From positions 28,971,741 through 29,035,740 of the forward strand of contig CM019216.1 in assembly GCA_009741485.1 (NCBI GenBank): DNA of 64,000 bases, given 5' to 3'. Origin of the DNA: Malurus cyaneus samueli (lineage: Eukaryota > Chordata > Aves > Passeriformes > Maluridae). Shown piece by piece: positions 36,810-51,300 of the stretch. The notes below the pieces were generated by a model that was not told the origin of the DNA, ran no database searches, and saw only the letters and a list, made by a program, of their open reading frames with translations. The position numbers and the translations under genes are program-made. Numbering within the stretch: the first letter of the stretch is position 1; each line of letters opens with the position of its first letter.

Positions 36810-39800
36810 GTATGTAAGTGAGGAGCCAGGGCCATGACCAAGAGTGACCATCCAGGATCACATTCCATAATCACTGCAGATTACTTCCTCCTGCATGCAG
36901 CTCTTCATGCTGTCCCTAATGAATAACATTTCCCTTTTAAGCTTTATAAAATACACATACTGAACTTGGTAATTCAAATTTATTGTTGTAATTGGGTCAT
37001 ACAAACAACAGAGACTTTAATAAATTTTAAGTTATTAGCAGAATGTGTCAAGCACCAAGGAAAATAGCTGAGTATGAGTATGGTCTTTTTATTTCTTTAA
37101 TATGAAAACACTATGAAATTTTACTGAAAAAAATGTAAAACTAGATTTTGTAGAGGGCTCAATGGGGCAACACATTCTTGGATTTTACTGAAGCTTTATA
37201 TTACCCTCAGCTTCTCAGACAGTGTGTTTCAGTTACCACCACATTATCCCAAATAACTACTATGAACAGATTCTGGTGAAGACTTATATAACATTTATAG
37301 TTCTCAGCAAACCAGTATTCCCACTAGAATTTCTCAGTTTTTCCACATTTAAAATTCCTTTGTGCTTAAACAAATATTGAGTCAACTCTAGTTAGGTTAA
37401 GCAAGAGATTTTATGAGGAAGCATATGCATCAAGCAAACAAAATCTCAGCACTTGATTAGAGGCAGGGATCAAGTTTATGATTCAATTTATTATGCTAAA
37501 CAATAATGCTATATATTGTAGCCTTCACTAGTTCCTCATATGAACATATGAGGAATTTTAAAAGTACTGGGAATGACTCTATCTCACCTGAATCAGGAAC
37601 ACCTGAGCTTTTTGCAATACCAAGCGCTGTGCTTTTTGAACACGCCATTCTAAATATTGCTAATATTGTATACTGCTTTTCAGAGTATTTCATTTCTCAG
37701 TGTCCCTGCTGATGTGTGCAGTAAGGCTGAACAGGTTGGGAGGGCACAGTGTTTCAGCTGGCCTTGGGAAATGAGACGCAGCTGTTCCCAAGCTTTATGA
37801 GATTCTGAGTTATGAAAGCAATTTGTCATGACACACATAACTTCATGGTTTGCTTTTTGTATGACCCTGCTGAAACTGAAATCAAATTTTCAGGGGCCTG
37901 GATGATTTTGGCTGCTGTTGGCAGGCAGAAGGGAGTGACTCTTGAGATAAAGTGGCAGCTATCATCAGGAGCATGTCAGAACTAAATGCCAGGTGAAACA
38001 CAGGAACTAATCCACAGGCAAAGGCCAGCCCAAAAACATGTGCAGAATCCAGTTTTCCCCTTAGAATTCTCCTCCTGTTTTGCCCAAGAGCTTTTCCTAT
38101 GATCAGTGAGGAGGCAAACCAGAGAGGAGATGAAGATGGTGTTAAATACTAACATGATGGATACATTTCATATGTCTTGCATTGCTAAATTTCCCTAAGA
38201 AACAATTCTGGGAGTCCTTACACGAGCTGAAGTTTTACAATACATTCAAATATGCATGAATAGAGATCTGTGACACGAGACTGCTCTGGGTGTCTCTGTC
38301 CTCTTAGTAGCTGCTAGGAGAAACTGTGCTTGGGGTGGTCTGTAGGGTACTATGACATTTTCTTTATGCTTTGGAAATGTACTCTTGTGCTGGCATTGTA
38401 TTAATGCATTTCAAATCTCCATGGAGCCTCCTTCTCCTGCAGTCTCTAACAAGCATTCTGCTGGAACAATGCCTATATAGAAGGTAAAAAGTAGATTTCG
38501 ACTTGCTCTTTGTGTAGAAAGAAAGAGCTTTAATTTTGCTTAATGGAGTTTAGAACAGGCAGTGCGGTGGAGCAAGAGAAACATATCCAACTTTCCCCTC
38601 TTCTATTTTCAAAGTACACAACTTCTTGCACTGAAGTAATTTAAAATCTAGTTAAAGGAATTCCCCTTAGCTCAGCTTGACCTAAGAGATGCTTATTGCT
38701 CTTCTTTTACTTGATTTTCCATTTCCCAACTGTTCTTCTGTGCAAAACACCAGGAGGATCTTCTGGTTGCTAGGTTCCAGGTGGTGAGGAGGAGGAAAAT
38801 GAGGCAGAGGCAAGGGAGGACAGGCAGTCACTTGACTTTGTGGGATAGGGGTGATTTTGATCTGGCAGCTGGTGGAAACTTAGCTTCTGATCCAGTCTCT
38901 TGCTGCTGATCCAGTCTCACGTCCTTTTTCTTTAATGTACGCAAAGTTTGCCAAGGGCACGTGGCTTTACTTCCAAGACACATTTTCTTTCTTTCAGCTT
39001 ATGCTAAATGTTGCCAATGAAAAAGGAAGCAAATAGGAGGTTTGTATTAACTCTTTAAGGAGAAAATTAAATTTGTAAAAAGCCCAAATGAATTCTGTAT
39101 TTTTCTCTGTTTAGGTAAGAAAACATTCATTAGTTTATTTTTAACGTATTTCTAAGGCAACCAAACAGTAGTTTGTCTTTGGAAAGATCTGATAAACAAT
39201 TAAGGAAAACTTTCATAAATTAAATACTTTGACTAATACTGAGATGAAGTGGGAGGAAGATGCTGCACTCCTGACACTCAGCTTTGTTTGCTCAACAAGC
39301 TTCTGTATTGTGGTTCAATGTCGAGTTTGTGGGGACTTTATCACCTGGATAGGGGGACAATTAAAAGAAAATAGAAATATTTGGAGGAAAGGATATTTGT
39401 GCAATGCAAAATGAAAGTCAGCCTCAATTCTTTCTCATAAGAAAATACCACAGAAAGGTTAAGGTCACAGATGAAACCACAGGTATGCATTTGTGGTGTG
39501 CTCTAGGCAGATATGAGTTTGTTCAGGAGAACAGCAGCCAGAGATCATGTAAAAATACCAGTTCAGCCCAAGCCCAATGTAATGCACCCTGCTTGACAGC
39601 AGTGGCCTGACTGGACCTTCAGAATTACCTCTCTACAGTGGCTCCACATGCAAATGACTTGCCAAATGTCAAAGTGACCTTGTAGAACAGATGAGTGTAC
39701 ATTTACTGCAGGACTCTGTGGACTGAACTAACTAAGATTCTGAACCTATAACCCATATTCTGCCATCAGCTGGACACTTAGAAGTTTCTTTCAGATCTAA

Positions 39801-42800
39801 AACACTGTTGCACTCTATTTCTTCATGATGTGTGTTTGGATAAAATACTAGACTGTCAAAAGAGAGATCCTTCTCCTCCATACCTATCCTTTAAAATACT
39901 CGCCTGCTCTCTGCTGAGTTCTGATTAAAGTTTCAGCCTAAAATTTTGTCTGTTTCAAATTCACTAAATTTCTCTTTTGGAAAATAACTCTTTGGGAACC
40001 TCGGTTATGTTTCATTTTCCCAAAAATCTTACTGTTAATCTACATGTGCCTTAGTACTGTGTCTTTTGTCAGGCTGCAGAAAACAGAAAAGTCTCTGCCA
40101 GCAAGTAGGACTTCATGCATATGTCTGAGGATAGCTGGGATTCCTACATACCACTATCTTAAAAATAAATACCAGACACTCCTGCAGGATTTTCCTGACA
40201 ATATATTGCTTCAGATGCCCCTCAGCTATCTTATTTAACACATGGTTTACCAACACAGAAAAACTGTTGCTTGGGAACAATTTGTATGCTTGTGTTTGCC
40301 CTAATTTTAAATCCCCTTTATTTACGCTGTACCAGTAGCAAAAATATGTTCCTCATCCTGTGCTATCACTTTCAGTACAGAACCTCTTTCAGAATTATTG
40401 CTCTGGGCTTTTGTTGATTTCCGTAGTTCTAATTCGCTTGTTTTGTCATTTCTTCCCAACTTATAAAAGCCATTAAATGTGCCATTTCTACTTGAAAGCG
40501 GAAGTTGGTATCTTTGAGACACTGTCCTCTATACCACTTAAACAATGAGGCTAAGGAAGAGTTTGAGCCGCAGGCAACACTGTTATTATCCACAGTGCTT
40601 CATTTTGAAGTCTCATTCTCCACTGTTCACTGTTTGCTTCTATGCCAACTGTGTACATTATTGACAGGGACCTGCATCTGTCTATGAACAGCATATTTTA
40701 TTTAACCACTCTATTTACCTTTGTCCTTTATGCAATACCATTTGGTTTTAACTGGCATATTTAAAATCCTATTAAAATTACCTTTACCTCTCTCATCAGC
40801 TTGACAACTGAAATATGCCACAGCCCAATAACTTGCTCCATGCAGCTGGGCTCAGATCTGCTTAAAAAACACCATGTGTTTGTCAGTAACTTCATGTGGG
40901 TAGCGAGTTGAGCCCTCACAATACAGTCTCTATGGCTGGTGCCAGTGTCTCAGGCAGGAAACAAAACAGCTTCAAAAAGGAATGAAAGAGGCTCTCTAAC
41001 ATCATATTATAAATACTTCTACTGATAGAAGTAGAAGGCTGCCAGAGTCCTGAGCCAGACAGAAGCAAGGGACAAGCCTTGTGTCTCAGGCTTAACTCCT
41101 GTGCTTTGCAGGCAGGACCCTGGCGTGGCAGGGGTCTCTCTCACAGCCAGTTCCCTGTTTTGGGAATGGGCACAGCCTGAGGCTGCTCCCAACAGGCAGT
41201 TTGGGCACTGTCACAGGGGTTTGGAATCTAAGCATTTGACAGTGTAGACGTGGCCGACTCATCCCCTATGGCCAAAGGAAGGGCTCTGGAACTACACTTC
41301 TTTTTGTTGTATTTTTCTTTTCCCAATCTGCTTTTCAGCTCTCAGGTGAAGAAGGAAACACAAATCAGCTTTCTGTTAACTTTTAATCCTGTCTCTTTGT
41401 CATCAGGCTGTTTGTCTTTTGCTTAAAAAAAAAAGATACATGCGACTTCCATATATGTTGCATACATACATAATTTTACTTAAAATTTGTGGATTATTTG
41501 CTTTCAATGCCTTTGAGTATCCATGGAAATCTTCTGGGTTATTAGGAATTAATGAATTTTGCAGCTGGAATATTTATTTACAGCATAACAAACACTGAAG
41601 TATAGCTGTGACATCAGTACTTGGAAGAATTGAGACATTAATCAAGAAAGCAACCTGACCTTCTCTATTTGCATGGTACTCTTTTCCCCAAGGCTCCTTT
41701 GTTTCCATTTACAAGTCCCAGTTGCTGACATTTTAGCCTGAAAACTGTAGCTATAATTATGGAGAAAAGTAGATGGACTATAAAAAAAGCATTTAATCCA
41801 ACATAATTCTTCTTTTTAATAACTGTACTTAAGAAGTTGATGGTTGAATGACATTCCTATTGCACATAGAGTCATTGTAAATGATAGTGTAAAATGTAAA
41901 CAGCTATGGAGTGCATTAGTAATAGGTGCTCCATGACTGGACAAAGATATTTATCAAGTTAGATGGTAATCCATAGAAAAAAAATGGGCAACCATATGGG
42001 ATTCATACATAAAAGCTGCTTCCCAGGCAGAGAAATGAGCATATTTCTACCCCTGGAGCCAGAACACAAGAAACGTGAACACAAAATGAGAGAGCAGCAC
42101 AAAGTGCAATTTTACTTCAGGCTTCTGTTGGACAGGACCTATTCATATTTGTCTTGTTTACTTTTATTTCTTTTGTCCACCTGTGCCCATTTTTTTTGTA
42201 GAACTAATAGCACTTTGGGTCAAAAATTTTCATTAACAGTGAGGCAATGGGAGTTTCCATGTGGTGAGAACCTTAGAAAAAATAACCATTTACACATTGT
42301 TTCGTGCTGAAGACCATCTCCATGAACTAAGAGAATATAAGTGTTGATTCATATGAATGGATGGATGAATGAATGAATGAAGACAAGAGAAAAATAAACA
42401 AACAGAAAAATACTAGAATTTACAAAAATAGAACGACATATAGTATGCATCATCCATCCTTTCATCAATGCAATTTTCTTATAGCTATTCTTCTTCTGTA
42501 CTAAGGAAGATCTTATAAGATTATCAACAAAACTTTTAATGTATCAGAATACAAAATATTTTTGTCTTTAAACCTCAATTAGCCTAGCTTTCTTCTGTTC
42601 CATACAGCCTTTTTTTTTTTTAAGCTCAAAACTTTACTCAATGCAAAAATATTCACATTTAAGAGGAGCTATACAAAATGTACCCGCGCTTTATGGCATT
42701 AAGGACTGTTTTAAGTTACCCAGTGTGATAACATTGGAGAGGAGTTGTAACAACTTTCTTTCAAGGCTTCTAAAACAAAAGTGAAATCTGACAGAGACTT

Positions 42801-45800
42801 GTTGTGAGACAGAGCTGGACAGCCAAAGCTGTAGTCTTTCCTTGGCAGAAATGTCATAATTTTGTGGCTGATAACCACCCTTCCTCCCTCCCCCTCTCCT
42901 TGCCTTCCTGCCTTCGTGCTCCCACTTCTTCCACCTTGCCTTGCCTTCCCTTTCCTCCTAGATCAGAAAGCAAGCACGATTATTCTAAAAGTCTCTTTGC
43001 AGGAAAGGAAACCTATAATTTACTGAATGGAAAGAATTGAATCCTCTAGAAGCTAAAAAGTAACTTGGACCTTTTTACCTTCCATTACTTTGTCAGCCAT
43101 CATAACTCTTCCACTACTGTAACTGCAGCTCTCTTTTGCCCAGGAGAGTGTATGAAATACAGCCTGCAGCTTAGGGGGGAATGTACTGCTCTTCAGTTTA
43201 TTATGAGAATGCCAGTGCTCAATCAAGGCTGCCTCAATAACTTGTCCCTGAAGAGAATTGTGTCTTCTCTCTCCACTTTTATCTTCACATCCGCAAAATA
43301 CATTTATTGAATTGTCATTTTTGTTCTTATTTAGACAAGGAAGATCAAATACAGCACATCATCTTTGTTGCTTTAAAAAAAAAATAGGGTAAGGACCCCA
43401 AATATGAAAAATAGAGAGCTTTTTCTGATTCTTATGTTTTTACATTTAAAATGCTGCTTTATTCTTTGTACACAATTTGTATGAAAGCATTTATGCTTTA
43501 AGACATATACCATAAACTCTTCAGACAGATCTTTATACCACACTTCTTCATGAGCACATCTGTCTCAGTAACGCAGTGTAAAAGCATTCCTGTTTGTCAA
43601 ATCTGCACCAGTGATTCAAACCTGGAAAGAAGGAAAAAGGAGAGTTTCTTTCCCTTCTCCTCTAAAGTTTTTTTCCTATTGTAGTGGTTTCACACAATAT
43701 ATTGAACCTTTGGTTTTGAAGGTTCCTTTTGGAGATACAGTTTAATTCTATTGAGATAATGCATGAATTTTAAATTCACAGAAATTAGATGCCTAAATTG
43801 GGTGAAACATACAAAAGAATGCAGGATAGGGAATCAAGTTTCAGGAACTATTCATATGGCTTTGCAAAAAACCCATAAAAAAATGTCAGTAGGTTGATGT
43901 TTTCTATAACAGCCAGTGAAAAACAACCACATGTACAGGTACAGAAAAAAGTATAATATTAAATGGGGAGGATTACCCCGATAAATTGTATGGCATGCAG
44001 TTCTTTGAAGTAGCATAATAACACATTCTTGTTCATAAGTATTTCTTGTTTTTCCCATTATTTATCTGTTGCTGCTTCTAGTTCTGTGCTAGTTATGAAC
44101 AAATTTAAACCAGGACACATTGTCACCCCTTTTTGTAATTACTATTGTAAATATAAAAGTATTTTACATTGTATGGGGAGTAGAACAAGAGAAGCAAACA
44201 CTGATAATCATTTCATCATGATTCAGACAAATCCTTCATCATGTTGGTTGCTTTGGCTTGTCTTCTCTATTTGCTTGCTAAATCTGTGAAGAGGCACTCA
44301 AGAAAAACAGTATTCTTCTCAGAGAAGATTTCAACCAGAAAAAAACTCTCTTGGCTTTTGTCTGATGATATTAAAAAAAAAAAAAAATCCAACCCCAAAG
44401 GCATATTGAGGGAGTTTAAAGAGTTGCTCCTAAAATACATGAAGTTAATACTGGCAATTGTGGCCAAAACAGAGCTGAGCAGGGGGGTGGAGGACAAGGT
44501 TTGCAGGACTGGTGGTGAACACACCTGCTTTGTGCCAATGGCTGGAGAAGATATTAACTGGAGAGCTCCTGTGCTTCTATCTATGTACAAAAAAAAAATA
44601 ATCTAAGACCTTCTGGCATGGTGTTTCCCACACAGGACCTAACCTTTGAGAGTGCTTTACTACTTGGTTCATTATCAACGGCTTCCCTCTGGAGCATACC
44701 AGTCTGACTGTAGTAGTTTTATTTTCAGCACATGAAAGGCCCTGCAGAGCAAAAAAAGCGCTTAAATTGCATTTTTTTTCTCCTAAAGAAAATTTACCTT
44801 GTAGGTTTCATAAAAAATAACTGTAACAAGTGCTTGGCCTCAGCAAGGTAAAGAAAAAAATGAATGGGATCTAGTTTCCTTATGTTCACTTCTTCTGGAA
44901 ACTTCACCTAGTAATAAATTGTATGCTTTAAAAAAAAAAATTCTTTCCAATTTCTGTTATTCTGATCTGGTCCCAGCTGAAGCCTTATTACTTTCCTGTT
45001 GAAGGAGGCTCAAAGTTAAAGCACGCTCTCCGGGAACAACAATATCTCTGTGTGCAGTATTACAAAATATCCTCCCCCTATTCTAAGTCAGCTTTACCCT
45101 GAAACCACAGTCCCATGTGTGTTCAAACACCTGTCCTGGATTCTTGCCCTTCATTAGGACAATTTCAAGAAATTACCTCTAGAAAAAAAATGAGTCCACT
45201 GGAATTTTGGTGTTATGGATTAATACAGTTGGCAAGTGGCTCAAAATCATCATCAGTTATCAATCTGCCAGTCAGTACTGAATATATTAATGAATCATGG
45301 GTGAGACATTCATATGGAAAAACACCTGGTTAAGGTCCTCAGTAAAGGATTCCAGAACCAGTGGCACATCAAAAAGGGGAAAAAAAATATTGTATTAACA
45401 GCAATGTCAGATTCCTTCTTCTCAATAATACTATTAACAAGATAAACTGTCAATAAATGGATAACATTACATAATAAAAACCCTCTAAATTTATGGTTGT
45501 ATTACAAGCAGCCAGGATGCATTGCCAAATAGAGTATATTAATGTTTTAACTGTAAATCAACTTTACAGGTTGCATGTGTTAAAACCATTTCTTTTACAC
45601 TGCAAGTAACACTTGAAATGTCCCCTTTTGGCAGTAACAAGGGGTGATTTTCAACCAAGAGAACACTGGACCCAGCGAACAAGTTCTGAAGTACTTTTTA
45701 TATTTCACAAAAGCTAGCTGAAAAGAAAGTGGTGAAAGTGTCCAAAGACAGAATACTCATAACTTTGTATGCTGTGTAGTTAATATGCTTGCTTCCCAAT

Positions 45801-47920
45801 AGTTCGGTAGTTTCAACACAGAAATTGCTTCAATCTGAAAGCAGTAAGCTTGATAGGGTTAAAAATGAAGGTGAAAAGAAGCTGTACATTTCCTCTGGAC
45901 CCCACAGACTGAATATTATTTGTTTACTTGTGTGGAAAGATAAATTTTTGGCACATTTTATTGAATTAAAAAAATATCTAAAAATCATAGGGATATTCAG
46001 AACCTGAATGCGAAAGAATGGGCTTTTGTACTATATTTGTAAGCCAGGTTTTCTGCTTAATTCTATTAGATATTTTTCAGTTCATTAGAAATCTGCTATA
46101 CAGATTTCCAATTTTAAGGATGTGTCTTTGGAATCTAAGTTTCAATATCTTATTTTCCTAAGGGAAAATTTAAATAAATTTTCAGAATTTAAAAAGCAAT
46201 TCAAAATGGTAATTAATTAGCTTTTCAATTCAACTTTTCCTAGTATGTAAATGTAATGGCTTTGGACAGAGAAATGAAAAAGAAAATCTGTGTACAAATT
46301 CTCTGGGGAAGAAAATTTACCAGAACTTAATTTGTTTTGGAGATTATGGCTTAGGAGACACCCAAAGACACACTTTGGAGAAGTCTGTCTCATTGTTCTT
46401 TATTATGAGTGCAAAAAACAAAAAAAAAAGACCACCAAGGACTGTCTGTGTCATGAAGATGTAACTAATATTGTAAAAATTAGAGAAAGTAAGAGAGTGA
46501 GTAATTTCTGAAAAGAAAGTTTAATAACAAGTCTCTATAATACCCTAAGAGAGCAATGTTCTGGCAGAAATCAGGAAAAAAATAGTTAAATGAATAAGAC
46601 TTTGTACATTGAACTAATTCAGGAGGACATAACCTAGGGGTCCTTCAAACAGTATTGTTGTATTTTCAGGCATCAGTGATAATAAGGTAATTACAGATAC
46701 TTAAAGGCTATTTCTGGGTTATTAAAGTCTAACAGTGAACTGTGATTTTGAACTCTATGACTCTTTCCCTTGCATTTTTAGATTTTTCTAATACCTTGAA
46801 GTTCTTGCACAAAATTTGCATAATTTTTCTGTTAAACTCAATGTGTGCTTGTCAAGCTCAAGACAGGTTAAACTAAGTCTGGCTTTGAGAGCTTTGACTG
46901 GTATTTGATGGGTGTCTGAGGTTCTGCAGTTCTTGAGAAATGAAGAAACATGTAAATTCTGAAATACTTGTATGAGTCAGAATACAAGAGAGAATTGAAA
47001 TTAAAACTATGGGCATCAGTATTTCCAACTTTCACATCTGAACAAGCAGCTGACTGGGAGCCAAACTCAGAGAAGATTCAAATAAAGTTCCACAGCAAGA
47101 TCTATCTTCTGTTGCCTCATAGTCTTGGGATGTTTATTTTAGTGTTTTGATTTGGGATTCAGTTCAGTAGGTTTTCATCACTGCAGAAATCCCTCTTACA
47201 AATATCTAGCAGAATATGGAGTATTAATTGTTGTGACTGAAAGATTCTTACTCTCTTGCCTCTGTGCATGTTAAAGCACTGTGAAAATGTCTGTTAAAAC
47301 CTGAGTCACCTCATCATAAATGACTACTTAGCCCAGCTTGATTTATCCTAGGTAAATTCATGTTCATCTTCCAAATCACTGTTTGGAAAATGTGTGTTTG
47401 AAAATGTCTTTCCAGAGGACTTTGTCTGCTGTCTTCCTGGGATTAGGCTGAATATCTTCTTGATTTTCACCCTTGCTCTTGAAGATGGATATATTTGCCT
47501 TTTTTATGGTTGATAGGAGACTTCTGTGACTGCTATAACCCTTCAGAAGTTTCTTGCAGTGGCTTTCTGATGATATCTGCAGGAATTCACAGGGATGCAT
47601 CATCTCCAATCCTAATGGACTTGTTCATGTCCAGATGGCTTAAGTGTCCCCTAATTGTTATCTTGTGTATTCCCAGAGATTCTGCAGTGCCACCACACCT
47701 CATCATTTCCAGTGATGTCACTGACATCTGACAGTGCATGGTCTAAATTCCTCCTACTTATTTTTCATGTGCAGATATTTGGGCACAAACACTTGAGATA
47801 GGCTTTAGCTATACCTCCACCTGAACTGGACTCAGAGAGATGGCCCTGTCCTTTGGATGGTCCCCTCTATGTTCCCTTCACCCACTTTCCTTTGGCTATC
47901 GTCCTAGGTGCATCTAGTTT
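36810..47920. other. AT-rich unique sequence, no gene recognised
   Basis: AT-rich sequence without a recognised repeat family. It holds the palindrome at 37532-37555 and a 15-bp near-tandem word (CTGATCCAGTCTC) at about 38888-38919. A GC-richer unassigned stretch lies at about 41050-41240. A short GGAT/GAAT tetranucleotide patch is at about 42356-42381, and A/T homopolymers occur near 42610, 44371 and 44930. A 66-codon minus-strand frame at 40322-40522 has a coding-like composition, but its splice context is only fair. Confidence 0.5.
37532..37555. repeat. Perfect 11-bp palindrome with 2-base centre
   Basis: TTCCTCATATG at 37532-37542 is exactly complementary to 37545-37555 across an AA centre. 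It could extrude as a small cruciform or act as a dimeric protein site. There is no further context to suggest a function. Confidence 0.9.
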
Positions 47921-48303
47921 AGAATCATAGAATAGTTTGAGTTAGAAGGGGTCTTAAAGATCACCTCGATCCAATCCCCCTGCCACGGTCAGGGCTGTCA
48001 TTCACTAAACCAGAGTGCTCAGTGTCCCATCCAACCAAGCCTTCAACACTCACAGGGACAAGGCATCCAGACCCTCTCTGGGCAACATGTTCCAATGCCT
48101 CATCATCCTCTGAGTAAGGAATTTCTTCCTAACATCTAATCCAAATCTGTTCTCTTGCAGTTTAAACCAGTGCCCCTTCTGTAACTCTCTGCCCATGACA
48201 AAAATCTCACTTCTTCCTTGTTATAAACTCCTTTAGGTACTGGAAGGCCCCAGTGAGGCCTCCCTGGAACCTTCTCTTCTCTGTGCTAAACAACTCCAGG
48301 TCT
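47921..48303 (-). mobile_element. CR1 LINE 3' fragment
   Basis: The plus strand opens with 'agaatcatagaatagtttga', then 'gttagaaggggtcttaaaga', 'ccccctgccacggtcagg', 'caatgcctcatcatcctc', 'atttcttcctaacatctaat' and 'ccagtgccccttctg', all in antisense CR1 order. The 5' truncation point is at about 48303, just after the 'aacaactccagg' landmark. Confidence 0.96.
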
Positions 48304-51300
48304 AACGGCAGAATGGTACCACGGCAGATCAAAGTCTTTTTTTTCCTCACAAACCATCCACTCCTAACTGTAGGTCCTCTGCCATCTTTCCTAACAGCAA
48401 ATAAACTTCACCCTTTCCTCTTCTGTGCACAATAAACAAGGACATCTTGCAAATCTCTTTGATTATGCTCTGTTCGATTATGTTGTTTTCTTTTCCAAAA
48501 TCTGTGTGAAGAAAAAGTACTAATATTTTCTAATTATAATTTGTTTACAGTTCCCTATGGCACCTTAAGAAATTAGAGATCCAAAATTCTGTCATATCCA
48601 GAATTACTGCCTGAAATACTGAAAAGAAATCCATTTCAGGATTCATGTATTTTGGAAACAAAGGAAAACTACAAGAATGAGCCAAACAAGAAAACAGCTA
48701 GCAGATGCTAGGCTTATGGTGTAAAACATACAAATATTTTCCTTCTGAGGGCACTTCTATTATTTACAAAAGAAAGTTTAGAAAATAAGTGGTGGCAAGC
48801 TTCTGGGTTGCTAAGAATTCCTAAAGACTGAGCTAAAGATTTTCGTTTAGTCCACATAGCAACTATTTGGAGGGAGCCTCACTTTTCTTGCAGTCATCCT
48901 AATTGGGAATTTACTTCACTAAAGGTAAGAAGTCCAATGTAAGAAATATAAAATACATTCCTACTAAGAATGACCTTAAAATTGATAACTGGTTTTGTGT
49001 TGCTATAAAGCTTTGTTAAACAGGAATATTTTAATAAGGTTTCTACAAACTTACTGTGTCAAAGCCTCTCTAGGATTTACAAAAGACCAAATTCCAACAG
49101 TGATAACAAACAAGCTTCCTCCTGCTTTCCTGTGCAATTGATAGCAATTACCTGTGGCTCTGCCACTCCACAGCAATTTCTGGAAGAGCAAAAAGATGGG
49201 CATACAAGCACCAAATATTAATCTATGTCTTTTACCTCTTTTTAAAATAGTTGTAAAAGAAAAGAAAAGAATAGTCCATAATCATTCAGGACCATCACAG
49301 TAAATAACAGGTCAGAAGGCCAGACAATGAGCTGCAAAACCTGTAATGTGTAGGATTCTGTACCAGGACTTTTAATCTGTTGACATACGTATGTGTAGAA
49401 GCTTTTGGACAATTAACTATTTGGTGTGAATTCAGGAATATGAGAGCATGGCCAAAAGAAATAGATGGAACAGCTAGATGGCATTTGTAGGAAAGTTCTT
49501 TGGAAGCTGTTTGGGAAATGCGTTTCCATGCATGGTGCTGAACACTGACAAACAACCACATCCCATTTACATCTTTGCAAATAGTGCATGGGGGAGGAGG
49601 CCGTGATAAAATCCTAGAACAAACATTATTGTGTTTTGGCTGTGGAGGAACAGTTACGGGCATGGAAAAGAGTCTGCTCTGACACCACTGATGTGAGAAT
49701 GAATCCAGGAACATGTTAGCTGGAGGATTTTCCACAAGTCTGAAACATCCCACAGCTGCAGCATTTGTTTAAATAGACACTTGTTTTCGGAGTGAAATTA
49801 CTTAGTAAAAATGCTGTGAAAACAACAAAGGCAAGTAAGTTTATACCAGGGATTTGTAGCCAGGGTTCTTTACATAGCTGAGCATCCACAAATGTGACAG
49901 CAATCAAGTGCACAAGATTTTTTTTCCTGTGTTAATTGTTGTGATGAAATTGTTTCTTATGTTTGGAAAAGTCAGTAAAAAGCAAATGGGAGTAAGGAAA
50001 ATGGTCACAGACTCCTGGCAATCAATAAAACAGAGCTGAAATGTAAACAGCACAGTGTAGGTAGAAGAATTTCTTGCTAATCTTTCTGTTATTCTTTTGT
50101 AAAATAGCCTTTTTCCCAGGGTAATGGTCTGAGGTAATGACTTTAGAGTTTATTTCCAAGTCCTAATTCAACAGACTGGACACACATGGGCTTGTAGCAT
50201 AATTGGTGAAGGGGGCAATTGACACACTGGTGACAGCCATGCTGTATGGCTGAAACATCAAAGAATGAGCTCACCAGGAAATAGGTAGGAGAAAGAGTCC
50301 TGCAATGCCTGAAATCTAGTTTTTCTTCTAAAGATAATTAGCTTTTCGGTTTTTGCCTGAATGCTGGAATCAATCTGATGGTTCATGCAAATAGGAAGGA
50401 GGACTAAAGAATGTGTCAGTGAAATAACCAAAAGGGTCATAATGAATGACAAAAACATTGTTTTTGAAGTAATTATCTTTATTTTTTGCTATCCCCAGTG
50501 TTTCTCCCTGTTTTCACCTTTTTCTTTCTTCTTCGGAAGCCCTAGTGCCAGTCCCACTGTAAACACGTTTTATTGCACAAAGGTGTATTATGTACACCAT
50601 TATGACAGAAGCTGAGGTGGAAATAAACCCACCTCCTCAAATATCCAGCGCTTTCCATCAGGAATGTTTTCTTTTCCCATACGTGTGTGGTACCAGAACA
50701 AATCTTTCACAAACACATCACCATATGTCCTCTCTCAGATGGCAAGGACTGCAGATAGGCACAGACCTGCCCATCTTCCTTTCCTCAGTTTCCTGCTTTG
50801 ATCTGCAGCCTGAGACACATCTGTGGTCTCATATTCACTGCCGTGCTTCCAGGTGCTTGGAAAATCAAACTCTTATTACAGACACCACTTAATTGAGGGT
50901 TAGCTTTGCCAATTGATTTCTTTAATTCTTTCAATTGTTCTTAGCCCTTAAAAACTTTGTTTCATGAATCCACCTATATCTGTTATTAAAATTTGTTACA
51001 TGATCACAATTTATTTCCTTGTAACTTTCTATGTCTCTGGAATATTGTCTTTTTCTTCTTTGTTTCTTCACTGGCATTTTCTGAGAAAGACTTGCTATTT
51101 ATGTGTCTCACATTTTTTTTCCCCCAAATGGTTTCTGACTATTTTCTAACATTATTTCTAAATTGTCGTCAATGCCTGATGCATCACCTTCTCTGTTTTC
51201 CTTTCCACCAGACTTAATGTTATTGCCAAAGCTTATCAGTAATGATTTAATACAATAATTATCTGTAATAGTGGAAATGCTGTATATCATTTGTTTTATG

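Noticed and set aside
40322..40525. 66-codon minus-strand frame with coding-like composition
   Set aside because: The upstream acceptor lacks a clear pyrimidine tract and the frame is bounded by stops at both ends. The composition alone is common for A-rich strands.
49295..49753. 152-codon minus-strand frame, the longest outside repeats
   Set aside because: The composition is rich in Cys/His/Ser without a recognisable domain, and I saw no splice or promoter support.
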